From NCBI RefSeq assembly GCF_007858255.1, contig NZ_VFEU01000007.1:248001-312000 (forward strand): 64,000 bases of DNA, read 5' to 3'. Shown here piece after piece: positions 15,698 to 23,771 of this stretch. Every line of letters starts with the position of its first letter. Positions within the stretch are counted from its first letter, which is position 1. Position numbers and translations under genes: made by a program. The stretch is from Pseudomonas rhodesiae (GTDB lineage: Bacteria > Pseudomonadota > Gammaproteobacteria > Pseudomonadales > Pseudomonadaceae). The notes under the pieces were generated by a model, which searched no databases, was not told where the DNA came from, and saw only the letters and a program-made list of their open reading frames with translations.

Positions 15698-15715
15698 GAC
15701 TCGTTTCCCGCTCCA
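15698..15715 (+). other. ICE attachment site: 18-bp copy of the tRNA-Gly 3' end
   Basis: GACTCGTTTCCCGCTCCA matches the 3' 18 bases of tRNA-Gly(GCC), the target of ICEclc-type integrases, with one difference from the version I remember (GTCTCG...). No complete tRNA surrounds it, so this is the distal repeat. The intact tRNA-Gly and integrase gene should lie at the other end, left of the window. Core chromosome begins just to the right. Confidence 0.85.
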
Positions 15716-15723
15716 TATTCAAT

Positions 15724-15755
15724 GAAAACGCCGATCAGCGATGATCGGCGTTTTT
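15724..15755 (+). terminator. Rho-independent terminator following the tRNA-Gly 3' end
   Basis: The stem ACGCCGATCA/TGATCGGCGT with a 4-base loop is followed by TTTTTG. It would end the tRNA-Gly transcript in a strain lacking the ICE and now lies just outside the element. Confidence 0.8.
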
Positions 15756-15784
15756 GTGTGCGCTTGATTTTTATCAAGCTGGAG

Positions 15785-15811
15785 AAGCCCGCCAACACGG
15801 CGGGCTTTTTG
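15785..15811. terminator. Terminator after the dipeptidase gene
   Basis: AAGCCCGCC and GGCGGGCTT are separated by AACAC. A T-run lies on the plus strand, with weaker T content on the minus strand. It begins four bases beyond the dipeptidase stop. Confidence 0.7.
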
Positions 15812-15814
15812 CTA

Positions 15815-17554
15815 TTACAGCTTCGGCAACTGCCCGACGCGCCCCATCATTTCAGTGACGATCTGCAAGTCCAGCAAGAACTGATCGACCGTCTTAAACT
15901 CATTGTCGGTATGCCCGGTGTACTTCACTTCCGGGCGAGCCAGGCCGAATTGCACGCCGTTGGGCAGTTCATGCACCGAGGTGGCGCCGGCCGAGGTGCC
16001 GAATTTATGTTCCATGCCCAGGTTTTCAGTGGCGACCGCCAGCAACGCTTTGACCCATTCGCCTTCCGGGTTGCGGTACATCGGCTCGGCAATCGAATAG
16101 GTGAAGTCCACCGCCACTTTGCTGTGTTTGTCCCAGGCGCTGAGTTTGTCGGCGATTTCTTTTTTGAGCGTTTCCGGCGACTTGCCCTTCGGCACGCGCA
16201 GGTTCACCGCTAGCTTGAAGGCTTTGTCGTCCTGGCCGACGAACGTCAGCGAGGTGGTCAGCGGGCCCATAAAGTCGTCGGCAAAGCCCACGCCCAACTT
16301 GCCGCCCAGGTAATCCAGGCCCCAATTGTCCGACGCATAACGCGCGGCATCGGTGATGTGGTTGTGTTTGAGGGCAATCTTGCCGTCGACGCTGTGGATC
16401 AACTCCAGCATGCGCGCCACCGGGTTGACACCCGACTCCGGCTCGGACGAGTGCGCCGACACGCCAGTGACGGTTAGTTTCACATCCTTGCCCTCAACCT
16501 TGGCGGCCACTTCGAAATCACCACCGTTGCGCTTGGCATATTCCGCGCCGGCCTTTTGCAGGCTAGCCGCCAGTTCGGCCGGCTGATCGGTGACAAACGT
16601 GGCAACCGATGCCGATGGAATCTGGTTGGTGGCCATGCCGCCGGTCATCGCCACGATTTCCGCGCCGCTGCCGTCACCTTTGCGACGCGGGAACGTGGCC
16701 ATGACCGTGCCGTAGCCTTTCTCGGCAATCACCACCGGGTAACCGCCATCCAGTGCCAGGTTGTACTGCGGGGTCGGGTTGTGTTCGAAGTAATACGGGA
16801 TGGCGTCGCCGGACGTTTCCTCGGTGGTGTCCACCAGCAGCTTGAACTGGCGCGCCAGCGGCAGCTTCTCTTCCTTGATCACCTTCATGGCATACATCGC
16901 CACCACGATGCCGTTTTTGTCATCTTCGGTGCCGCGGCCGTACATGCGATCACCGATCAGTGTGACTTTGAACGGGTCGAGCTTGGTGCCGTCCTTCAGC
17001 ACCCAATTTTCCGGGGTCACCGGCACCACATCGGCGTGGGCATGGATGCCGACCACTTCATCGCCGCTGCCTTCCAGGGAAATTTCGTACACGCGGTTGT
17101 CGACGTTACGGAAGTTCAGGTTGAAAGCTTTGGCCAGGGCCTGGATCTTGTCGGCGATCTTGAGGAATTCCGGGTTCTGGTACTGCGGTACGCCGTCTAC
17201 GTTGAAGGTCGGAATTTCCACCAGTTCCCGCAGCGTCTCCAGAGCGGCCTTGCCGTATTTGATCCGCGTGTAAATGCCCAGCAAACGGTTGATTTCGTTC
17301 TGCTGCTCGGCGCTCAGGGTTTTGTTGTCGAGAAAGGCGTTGATCGCCGGGCCCACATCGGCGGTCTTGCCCAGATCGCCCTTGCTCAGGGTGGCCAGGA
17401 AACCGCGGAAATCGCTGACCGGCGTTTCGCCGAAGTGCTTGAGAATCGCCGTGCTTTGCTCGGCGGTGATATTGGCGAATGCCGGGGTGCTGACTGCCGT
17501 TAGCGTGGCCGCGAACAGGCTCGCAGCCACCAATTGCTTGAGTGGAAAGTGCAT
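15815..17554 (-). CDS. Periplasmic M20-family dipeptidase
   Basis: This metallopeptidase (579 residues from the chosen start) has a signal peptide (MHFPLKQLVAAS...TPAFA, cleavage after about residue 27). Family M20/PepV-like ligands are visible: H-x-D in GIHAHADVVP, D in GRGTEDDKNG, the paired glutamates in DTTEETSGD, D in LALDGGYPVV and the late H in YTGHTDNEF. It should remove residues from di- or small peptides in the periplasm with two zinc ions. The length (about 580) is greater than classic PepV because of an N-terminal helical region. Starts at 17554 and 17566 are both possible; AAAGGA lies upstream. It stands alone, with its own terminator. Confidence 0.85.
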   Translation of the reverse strand: MHFPLKQLVAASLFAATLTAVSTPAFANITAEQSTAILKHFGETPVSDFRGFLATLSKGDLGKTADVGPAINAFLDNKTLSAEQQNEINRLLGIYTRIKYGKAALETLRELVEIPTFNVDGVPQYQNPEFLKIADKIQALAKAFNLNFRNVDNRVYEISLEGSGDEVVGIHAHADVVPVTPENWVLKDGTKLDPFKVTLIGDRMYGRGTEDDKNGIVVAMYAMKVIKEEKLPLARQFKLLVDTTEETSGDAIPYYFEHNPTPQYNLALDGGYPVVIAEKGYGTVMATFPRRKGDGSGAEIVAMTGGMATNQIPSASVATFVTDQPAELAASLQKAGAEYAKRNGGDFEVAAKVEGKDVKLTVTGVSAHSSEPESGVNPVARMLELIHSVDGKIALKHNHITDAARYASDNWGLDYLGGKLGVGFADDFMGPLTTSLTFVGQDDKAFKLAVNLRVPKGKSPETLKKEIADKLSAWDKHSKVAVDFTYSIAEPMYRNPEGEWVKALLAVATENLGMEHKFGTSAGATSVHELPNGVQFGLARPEVKYTGHTDNEFKTVDQFLLDLQIVTEMMGRVGQLPKL

Positions 17555-17649
17555 GGAAAGTCGCATTCCTTTGCCAGTAGTGAGTAGGACGTTTCTGATC
17601 AAACTGTCAGAAACATTTCTACACACTACCACCACTCAGGTGTATCGGG

Positions 17650-18867
17650 TCAATGCTGGCCAGGGTGGGGCGCTGGATACTCATCGGTCACGTTCAGGGC
17701 TCTAGCGTAGGGGCCGTCCCACAACTGTCGGTGCAAATCCCCGACACGCTTGGCCATGGTTTCGCTGCGCATCACCACCTCCAGGTTGCGCGAATTATCC
17801 AGATAGCCGCCCAGCCAATTACTGGTGCCCACCCACGCGAGCTGACCATCGATCTCCATGGTCTTGCTGTGAATCACCCGCGCGTAGGGGATAAACCCCT
17901 GTTTGGCCTCGGGCAGGGTGACGATCTTGATCTGCACGTTGGGCAGCACGGCCAGACTCTTGAGGTAAGGCAGTTCCAGTTTGTCGGTGTTCCAGTTGGA
18001 CACCATCAACTTGATTGACACACCGCGCGCGGCCGCGGCCCGCACGGCATTGTCGATCACTGCATAGTAAGGGCGCGTATTGTCCGGTCCATAGGACAGC
18101 GGTGCGTAGTCGAGCAATTGCACGCGGACTTCTTTCTTCGCTTCCGCCAACAAGCGTGGCAATTCCAGCTGTGAGTCGCCCACCCCCGGCGGGTTGTAAC
18201 GCTGCGGGCTGGCCACCAGGTAATTGCCGGTGCGTGCAGGCGCCTGGCCGGTCGCCGGCAATGGCACCGGTCGGTGCTCGGCCAGCGCCTGCTGGGCTTG
18301 CCAGTCCTGATCGAAAATCGCCTGCACCTGGCCCACCACGGTGGCATCGCTGATGCGCAACCCTGTTTCATGGATATGTTCCAGGGAGCGCCAGTCGAAA
18401 TTCTGGCTGCCGACAAATGCCTGCCGACCATCCACAATCATGTATTTGGCGTGGATGATGCCGCCGCTGACTTGCCCGTAGGGCAACACGCGGAAGGTCA
18501 GGTTGGGGATCGCACGCAAGCGTTCCAGGGTTGAACCCTCCGATAACTTGATGCCTTTTTCTTCCATCAAAAAGCGAATCTTCACACCGCGCTTGCCAGC
18601 GGCTTCCAGGTGGTCGATGACCTTGTCCATGACCGACCCGGGATGATCGGCCGCGTAGAACTGGCCGATATCAATGGTGTTTTTCGCCCCGTCGAACAGT
18701 TCGATCCAGACCGGGCCCGGCTGACGTAGATCGGCGGTGCCGAGGGCAGTGTCCACTGGTACGGTGTGTACCAATTCAAATCCTGGAATTGAAAAGTCCG
18801 CCTGGGCAAGCGGACTGAGGAGCAAGCCGGCAAGGCCTGCGATACGCATTTTCAAGGAGACGGACAT
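17650..18867 (-). CDS. Secreted phospholipase D-like protein
   Basis: A 405-residue protein with a signal peptide (MSVSLKMRIAGLAGLLLSPLAQA). It has two complete HKD motifs: H139-x-K141-x4-D146 with GSQNF after it, and H333-x-K335-x4-D340 with GTSNW after it. The two halves pack into one PLD active site that cleaves phosphodiesters through a phosphohistidine. The substrates could be phospholipids or nucleic acids. It is the last gene of the exbD-tonB-receptor-exbB operon, 53 bases after exbB, so its product may release the ligand taken up by the receptor. That role is inferred from context only. Confidence 0.85.
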   Translation of the reverse strand: MSVSLKMRIAGLAGLLLSPLAQADFSIPGFELVHTVPVDTALGTADLRQPGPVWIELFDGAKNTIDIGQFYAADHPGSVMDKVIDHLEAAGKRGVKIRFLMEEKGIKLSEGSTLERLRAIPNLTFRVLPYGQVSGGIIHAKYMIVDGRQAFVGSQNFDWRSLEHIHETGLRISDATVVGQVQAIFDQDWQAQQALAEHRPVPLPATGQAPARTGNYLVASPQRYNPPGVGDSQLELPRLLAEAKKEVRVQLLDYAPLSYGPDNTRPYYAVIDNAVRAAAARGVSIKLMVSNWNTDKLELPYLKSLAVLPNVQIKIVTLPEAKQGFIPYARVIHSKTMEIDGQLAWVGTSNWLGGYLDNSRNLEVVMRSETMAKRVGDLHRQLWDGPYARALNVTDEYPAPHPGQH

Positions 18868-18920
18868 AAGACTCTCTTTTAATAAATAGAAGCGGGCGCA
18901 TTGCGCGCCCGCGCAAACGG

Positions 18921-19568
18921 TTATGCGGTGCGGCTGTGCAACGGCGTCGGCACCAGGTGCGGCGTTTCGCTCTGCACGCGGGCGCCAGTGGCGGCGCGGA
19001 TCAGCAGGATTTTCAACTGATCGTTGATGCGCTCCAGGCTGTCTTGGAAGAAGTTATGAAACACCACGCAGAACAGCGCGATGGCAATCCCCAAGCCCGT
19101 GGCGAACAACGCCGTACCGATGCCGCCGGAAATCTGCCCAGGGTCCGACACCCCCGCCGTGGCCAACGCCTTGAAGGTGTCGATAATGCCGAGGATGGTG
19201 CCCAGCAAGCCCAACAAAGGCGCGGCGGTGGTGATGGTTTCGATGATCCACAGGCTGCGGGCCAACGGTGCGCGAGTGCTCAGGTACTGGGTTTCGATTA
19301 CGTCATCCAGGTCTTTGCGCGAGCCGTGGGAGGCTTTTTGTGCCAGTACTGGCAAGACCATATCCAACGGCAGGCTATGGCGACGGGCCAACTCCTGAGG
19401 CAAGTCGCGTTCGCTGTGCACATTGGCGCCCAGCACTTTGTTAAGGGCGCGGGCCTGGCGGCGCACATAGGCGAAGTAGATGCCGCGCTCGATGGTGATA
19501 AAGATGGCAATCGCCATCGCGGCGTACATCACATAGAAGGTGATGTCGTGGAGCAAATTCATGTCCAT
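18921..19568 (-). CDS. exbB: ExbB-like proton channel (MotA/TolQ/ExbB family)
   Basis: A 215-residue inner-membrane protein with three transmembrane segments (about residues 8-30, 110-135 and 150-175). It carries the family signature in the second and third helices (TTAAPLLGLLGTILGIIDTF and GIGTALFATGLGIAIALF). With ExbD it harvests the proton gradient to energise TonB. I chose ATG 19568 because GAGG lies 9 bases upstream; a GTG at 19574 is possible. It sits 18 bases after the receptor gene, so this operon carries its own energising complex. Confidence 0.9.
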   Translation of the reverse strand: MDMNLLHDITFYVMYAAMAIAIFITIERGIYFAYVRRQARALNKVLGANVHSERDLPQELARRHSLPLDMVLPVLAQKASHGSRKDLDDVIETQYLSTRAPLARSLWIIETITTAAPLLGLLGTILGIIDTFKALATAGVSDPGQISGGIGTALFATGLGIAIALFCVVFHNFFQDSLERINDQLKILLIRAATGARVQSETPHLVPTPLHSRTA

Positions 19569-19586
19569 GTTCACTGACCTCGCAAG

Positions 19587-21866
19587 TTAGAAATTGGCTT
19601 CCAGGGAAACCGTCACGGTACGTTCCAGGCCTACGATGTACGCCGGGTCGCCGTCGCGGAAACCGCTGTAGCTGGCGGAGTTGGTCTTGGTGGTGTAGAC
19701 GCCGTCCAGGTACTTCTTGTCGAACAGGTTGTCGACGTTCAGGCGCAGGGTCGCGTCCTTCACCACTTTCTTGTCCACCGGCAGGTAGATACCGGCACCG
19801 GCGTTGAATACGGTGCGGCCGGAGATGGCTTCGTCGTTGGTCAGGTCGCCGTAGAGCTTGCTGGTGTATTTGCCGCCGAAGGTGCCGTAGTAGTGGCCAT
19901 CGTCATAACCGATGTTGGCCGCCAGCATGTTCTTCGGCACGTTGGCGAACTGCTTGCCGCTGGTGGGCAACAGGATGGCTTTGCCGGCGTTATAAACGGT
20001 GAGGTCGTCTTGCTGCTCGGCCTTGGTGTAGGTGTAGGAGGTGTAGTAGTTGAAGTGGTGGGGCAGCAGGCCGCTCCATTCCAGTTCCAGGCCACTGTTG
20101 TTGACGGAGCCGGCGTTGATATCGGCGAAGTCGCCGTTGATGTCCTTGGAGGAGACCTGGCGATCCTTGAACTGCATGTAGAACAGCGTGGCGGCCACGG
20201 TCATGTCGTCATCGGTGTAGCGCCAGCCCAGCTCGTGGTTCCAGCTGGTTTCCGGTTTGGCGTCGATGGAGCCGGCGCCCTTGTCGTACAGCACGTAGTT
20301 CTGCGGGATGCGCATGTTGCGCGAGAGGCTATAGAACAACTGGTCCCGCTCATCCAACTGGTATTTGAGGCCGGCGTTGGGCAGCAGTTTGTTGTAGGTC
20401 TGGTTACGTTTTTCGGCTTGCTCGGTGAGGCTGCCGTGGTTGGTGCCGTCACGCTTGACGTTCATGTAGGCAAGGCCGGCCACCAGGGTCCAGTCCGGGT
20501 TGATGTACCAGGTGTCCTGGGCCCAGACCTTCTGCGCCGGGGTCACGGTAAAGCGGTCGCGACCCTGTACGGTGTTGCCGTTGGCATCGACCACGGCATC
20601 GCCATCCGGCCAGGTGTCGCTGGGCTTGCCGCTGTTTTTCAGGGCAATGAACGGCTGGGTCTGGCTTTGGCGCGCGCGCTCATACCAGTAACCGAATTGC
20701 AGGCTGTGCTCTTCCAGGTCCCAGTTCAGCTTGGTGGTGATGCCGGGGCGCCAGGTCTGCGTGCGTGAAGGACGGTAGTAAACGCCGGTGGTGGACGAAC
20801 CGTCGGCGTTGTACTGCGCGGCGGTCGGCAAATTGCTCAGGTCGAACACCCCACCGACGTTGGAGCCGCGGTTGAGTGCATAGCTGGACGAACCGACCCC
20901 GCTGCCGTTGCCCCAGTAGTAATACGGGATCACCGACAGGGCCAGGTTGTCGGCCAGTTTGAATTGGGTGTTGAGCACGCCGGTAAAAGTCTGGAACGGG
21001 TTCTGTGCCAGGGCGTAATAGCTGTTGACCTTGCCGTTGCTGCCCACCGATGGGGTGGCGGGGTAGGGGTCGAACTTGCGGCCGTTCTGTTGGAACTGGC
21101 TCTTGGTCAACTGGCTGTAACTGTTGTTGTCCTGCTCGTGGTACTTGAGGATCAGGTTGGCGGTGTTGCCATCGCCGGCGTCGAAAAAGCTGTTCCACTC
21201 GACTTTATCCGCGCGCACGGCGCCGGAACCACGCCACATGTCCCCTTCGGTATGCGAAGCCGACAGCCAGTTGCTCAGGCCGTTGATCTCTCCGGTATTT
21301 AGCCGCGCGAAGGTCTTGCGCGTGGCGTTGCTGCCCATGATCTGTTTGACGAATGCGCCGGTTTCTTTGGTTGGGCGAACGGTCACGATCCCGATGTTGC
21401 CGCCGCTGGAGCCGATGTGCGGGCCGTCGGCCTCCGCTGAGCCCTGGGTGACGAAGATCTGCTCGATGTTTTCCGGGTCGCCCAGCAGGTTGGAATACAG
21501 CGCGTAGTTGCCCGAGTCGTTGATCGGCATGCCATCCACCGACATCCCCACCTGGTCGGAGTTGAGGCCGCGCATGGTGAAGCGAAAGCCCGACAGCCCG
21601 GTGTTGTCTTCGCTGGAGATGTTCAGGCCCGGGGTGTATTTGAGCTTGTCCACGGCGTTGCCGGTGGCGGTCTGTTTATCCAGCGCTTCCTTGGTCACCG
21701 TGGAGCGGCCCTTGATGCTTTCTTCCTGCACCATGTAGCCGCCACCCGCCGTGGCCTTGCCTTGCACGCCAATGGTGCCGACATCGCTGTCGTTGGTGTC
21801 GGCCATGACCATGCCATGCCCCATGCTCGCGGCAACGAGTGCCAGATGAATCCGTGTGAACCTCAT
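19587..21866 (-). CDS. TonB-dependent outer-membrane receptor
   Basis: A 759-residue receptor with a signal peptide (to about residue 22, MVMA-D), then a plug domain (about 50-170, with the TPGLNIS...RGLNSDQVGMSVDGMPI pattern) and a beta-barrel ending in the aromatic VSLEANF. No N-terminal signalling (STN) domain is present, so regulation by an ECF sigma factor is unlikely. The ligand is unknown. The dedicated TonB/ExbBD genes, the phospholipase D partner and the divergent phoD gene hint at a phosphorus-containing substrate, but iron or other ligands are possible. The start at 21866 has AGGA about 10 bases upstream. Confidence 0.92.
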   Translation of the reverse strand: MRFTRIHLALVAASMGHGMVMADTNDSDVGTIGVQGKATAGGGYMVQEESIKGRSTVTKEALDKQTATGNAVDKLKYTPGLNISSEDNTGLSGFRFTMRGLNSDQVGMSVDGMPINDSGNYALYSNLLGDPENIEQIFVTQGSAEADGPHIGSSGGNIGIVTVRPTKETGAFVKQIMGSNATRKTFARLNTGEINGLSNWLSASHTEGDMWRGSGAVRADKVEWNSFFDAGDGNTANLILKYHEQDNNSYSQLTKSQFQQNGRKFDPYPATPSVGSNGKVNSYYALAQNPFQTFTGVLNTQFKLADNLALSVIPYYYWGNGSGVGSSSYALNRGSNVGGVFDLSNLPTAAQYNADGSSTTGVYYRPSRTQTWRPGITTKLNWDLEEHSLQFGYWYERARQSQTQPFIALKNSGKPSDTWPDGDAVVDANGNTVQGRDRFTVTPAQKVWAQDTWYINPDWTLVAGLAYMNVKRDGTNHGSLTEQAEKRNQTYNKLLPNAGLKYQLDERDQLFYSLSRNMRIPQNYVLYDKGAGSIDAKPETSWNHELGWRYTDDDMTVAATLFYMQFKDRQVSSKDINGDFADINAGSVNNSGLELEWSGLLPHHFNYYTSYTYTKAEQQDDLTVYNAGKAILLPTSGKQFANVPKNMLAANIGYDDGHYYGTFGGKYTSKLYGDLTNDEAISGRTVFNAGAGIYLPVDKKVVKDATLRLNVDNLFDKKYLDGVYTTKTNSASYSGFRDGDPAYIVGLERTVTVSLEANF

Positions 21867-21890
21867 CAGTGTCGTCCTGGTGTCGGGTGC

Positions 21891-22616
21891 TTATTGCACG
21901 CTGTAGTTAAAGGTGGCGGTGAAGCGCTGCTCATTGCGGCCCCCGAAGGCTTGCTCGGGGAACGGCTTGACTTGCTTGATACGACGCAAGCTGTTGATGG
22001 CGGCCCGGTTGAGCAACATGCTCGACGCCTGGGTCTGTAGGCCGGAATCCAGCACGCGGCCCTGGCGATCCACCAACAACCAAACCACCACCTCGCCGCT
22101 CGGGCGTTCGAGGGATGCCTGGCGGCCGGTGGGATACTGCTTGTACGTGTCCAACTCGTTGCGCAGGCCCTTGAGATAGCCACCCTCCAAGGCTTGGCCG
22201 TCGACTTTCGGCGGCGCGGGCGGTGCCAGCGCAGGTGCCGCTGGGGCGGTTACGGCTGGTACCGGTTTGGCGGCGGCAACCGGGGGCGGAGTAGGCGCGG
22301 CTTTCGCCACTACCGGTTTGGGCAGCGGTTTGGGCTTGGGCTTGGGTTCGGGTTTTGGCAACGGTTTAGGCGGTGGAGGCGGCGGCGCCGGCTCGGCGTC
22401 GGCTTCCTCGATCACCGGTGGTGGCGGCTCAACCACCGGTTCCGGGATGACTGGCGGCTCTGGCTCCGGATCGACCAGGGCCAGCTCGACCGCCGACTCG
22501 TCATACACCGGCTCGACCTTCAATGTCTGGGACTGGATCCCCATGGCAATCAGCACCAGGGCGATCACGGCCGGGACACTGCCCAGCAGTTGGCGCACAC
22601 GAAACAGAACGTACAT
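21891..22616 (-). CDS. tonB: TonB protein dedicated to this uptake operon
   Basis: A 241-residue protein with an N-terminal membrane anchor (about 13-33) and a long proline/lysine/glutamate-rich periplasmic spacer (about 45-140, with EPEPP, PPPPPPKP and KPEPKPKPKP stretches). A C-terminal TonB domain ends in FTATFNYSVQ. It spans the periplasm to the receptor's TonB box and passes energy from ExbB/ExbD. It starts 2 bases after exbD and lies 24 bases before the receptor. Confidence 0.92.
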   Translation of the reverse strand: MYVLFRVRQLLGSVPAVIALVLIAMGIQSQTLKVEPVYDESAVELALVDPEPEPPVIPEPVVEPPPPVIEEADAEPAPPPPPPKPLPKPEPKPKPKPLPKPVVAKAAPTPPPVAAAKPVPAVTAPAAPALAPPAPPKVDGQALEGGYLKGLRNELDTYKQYPTGRQASLERPSGEVVVWLLVDRQGRVLDSGLQTQASSMLLNRAAINSLRRIKQVKPFPEQAFGGRNEQRFTATFNYSVQ

Positions 22617-22618
22617 GG

Positions 22619-23026
22619 TCAGGACTTACGCGTGGCAATGGACACGGAGGTGAAGCCACCCAGGCGCAGGGTGTCCATCACTTCCACCAGGCGCGAAACC
22701 TCCACGCCCTTATCGCTGTTGACGATGATCGTCGACTTGGTATCGGGCTTCTCTGCGGCTTTGAGCGCCGGTACCAGGGCGTCGACGGTGAGGTCCTTGC
22801 CGTCGAGTTGCAACTGGCCTTCCACGCCCAGGGTCAGGATGAATTTGTTCTGCGGCTTGAGCTGCTGCGAGCTGCTGGCGCTGGGCAGTTGCGTCTTCAT
22901 GCCGAGGGCCGGAATCACGTTCAGGCTCACGAGTACGAAAAACACCAGAAGGAACATCATCACGTCGATCATCGGGATCAATTCGATGTGCGCCTTGCGT
23001 TTTTTCGGTTCGTCCCAGGTTCTCAT
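22619..23026 (-). CDS. exbD: ExbD-like energy-transducing protein
   Basis: A 135-residue protein with one N-terminal membrane helix containing the conserved aspartate (IELIPMIDVMMFLLVFF, D21) and a periplasmic domain. It is the first gene of the exbD-tonB-receptor-exbB-pld operon and the proton-translocating partner of ExbB. The 190-bp region upstream, shared with the divergent GNAT-phoD pair, has an imperfect GTTAACT/AGTTGAC dyad (23085-23100) but no clear Fur or PhoB box. Confidence 0.9.
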   Translation of the reverse strand: MRTWDEPKKRKAHIELIPMIDVMMFLLVFFVLVSLNVIPALGMKTQLPSASSSQQLKPQNKFILTLGVEGQLQLDGKDLTVDALVPALKAAEKPDTKSTIIVNSDKGVEVSRLVEVMDTLRLGGFTSVSIATRKS

Positions 23027-23216
23027 TCCCTTACCCCGTTATTGAATTAGGGGCGACACGCTAACAAGCAAAAATGACCGATTGGTTAACTTTAGTTGAC
23101 GTTTTGAGGGCTCTAGGACGGGTCTTACAGAAGACTCTAGGGTCATTTTTCCGGCGTAACAGAATTGAAATCCAAGGCGCGCATTCTCAAAAAATTTACA
23201 TTGAGGGCCCTTAGGA

Positions 23217-23771
23217 ATGAGTTGCCAATTGCCGTATCTGTCGACCCCGCGCCTGCTGCTGCACGCACTGGAACCGCACCAGGCCGAGCGGTTATGCGCC
23301 CTGGCCAACGGGCCGAAGATCGCCGATAACACGGCCAGCATTCCGTCGCCCTACACGCTGCAAACCGCGCAGGATTTTATCGAGGGGATGCAGGAAAAGT
23401 TTCGCGCCACGGGGTTGCTGAGCCTGGGTATGCACCGGCGCGACGATGATGAATTGATCGGCGTCGTCAGTCTGCGCATCAACGCGGCACACGGGTATGG
23501 GCACTTGGGCGGCTGGGTGGCGGCGTCTGAGCGCAACCAAGGGTTTGCGGCTGAGGCCGCCACTGCCTTGATGGCCTATGGGTTTGAGGCGTTGGGGCTG
23601 CACCGCGTGGGCAGTCAGTGCTTCAGCCGTAATAAAGAATCGGCGCGGGTCATGGAAAAAATCGGTCTGCACTACGAGGGGTGTCTGCGCGGGGCGTTTC
23701 TTAAGAACGGTGTGCATGAGGACATGCTGGTGTTCGCCGCCCTGCGTTCTGAGTGGGAGCACCGCGTATGA
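23217..23771 (+). CDS. GNAT-family N-acetyltransferase (RimJ/RimL type)
   Basis: A 184-residue acyltransferase with the RimJ/L-like start (STPRLLLHALEPHQAERL), the acetyl-CoA binding loop region GGWVAASERNQGFAAEAATALMAYGFEALGLHRV and the closing EKIGLHYEGCLRG. It transfers an acetyl group to an amine. The substrate is not predictable. AGGA lies directly before the ATG. Its stop overlaps the start of phoD (ATGA), so the two genes are translationally coupled, but no metabolic link is obvious. Confidence 0.88.
   Translation: MSCQLPYLSTPRLLLHALEPHQAERLCALANGPKIADNTASIPSPYTLQTAQDFIEGMQEKFRATGLLSLGMHRRDDDELIGVVSLRINAAHGYGHLGGWVAASERNQGFAAEAATALMAYGFEALGLHRVGSQCFSRNKESARVMEKIGLHYEGCLRGAFLKNGVHEDMLVFAALRSEWEHRV

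Noticed and set aside
16556..17503. Plus-strand open frame of 315 codons
   Set aside because: Antisense to the dipeptidase, which has signal peptide and complete metal-ligand motifs.
23027..23216. PhoB (Pho) box in the exbD/phoD divergent region
   Set aside because: I looked for paired CTGTCAT-like heptamers at 11-bp spacing and found only poor matches (CTGTAAG near 23130). Not reported as a site.
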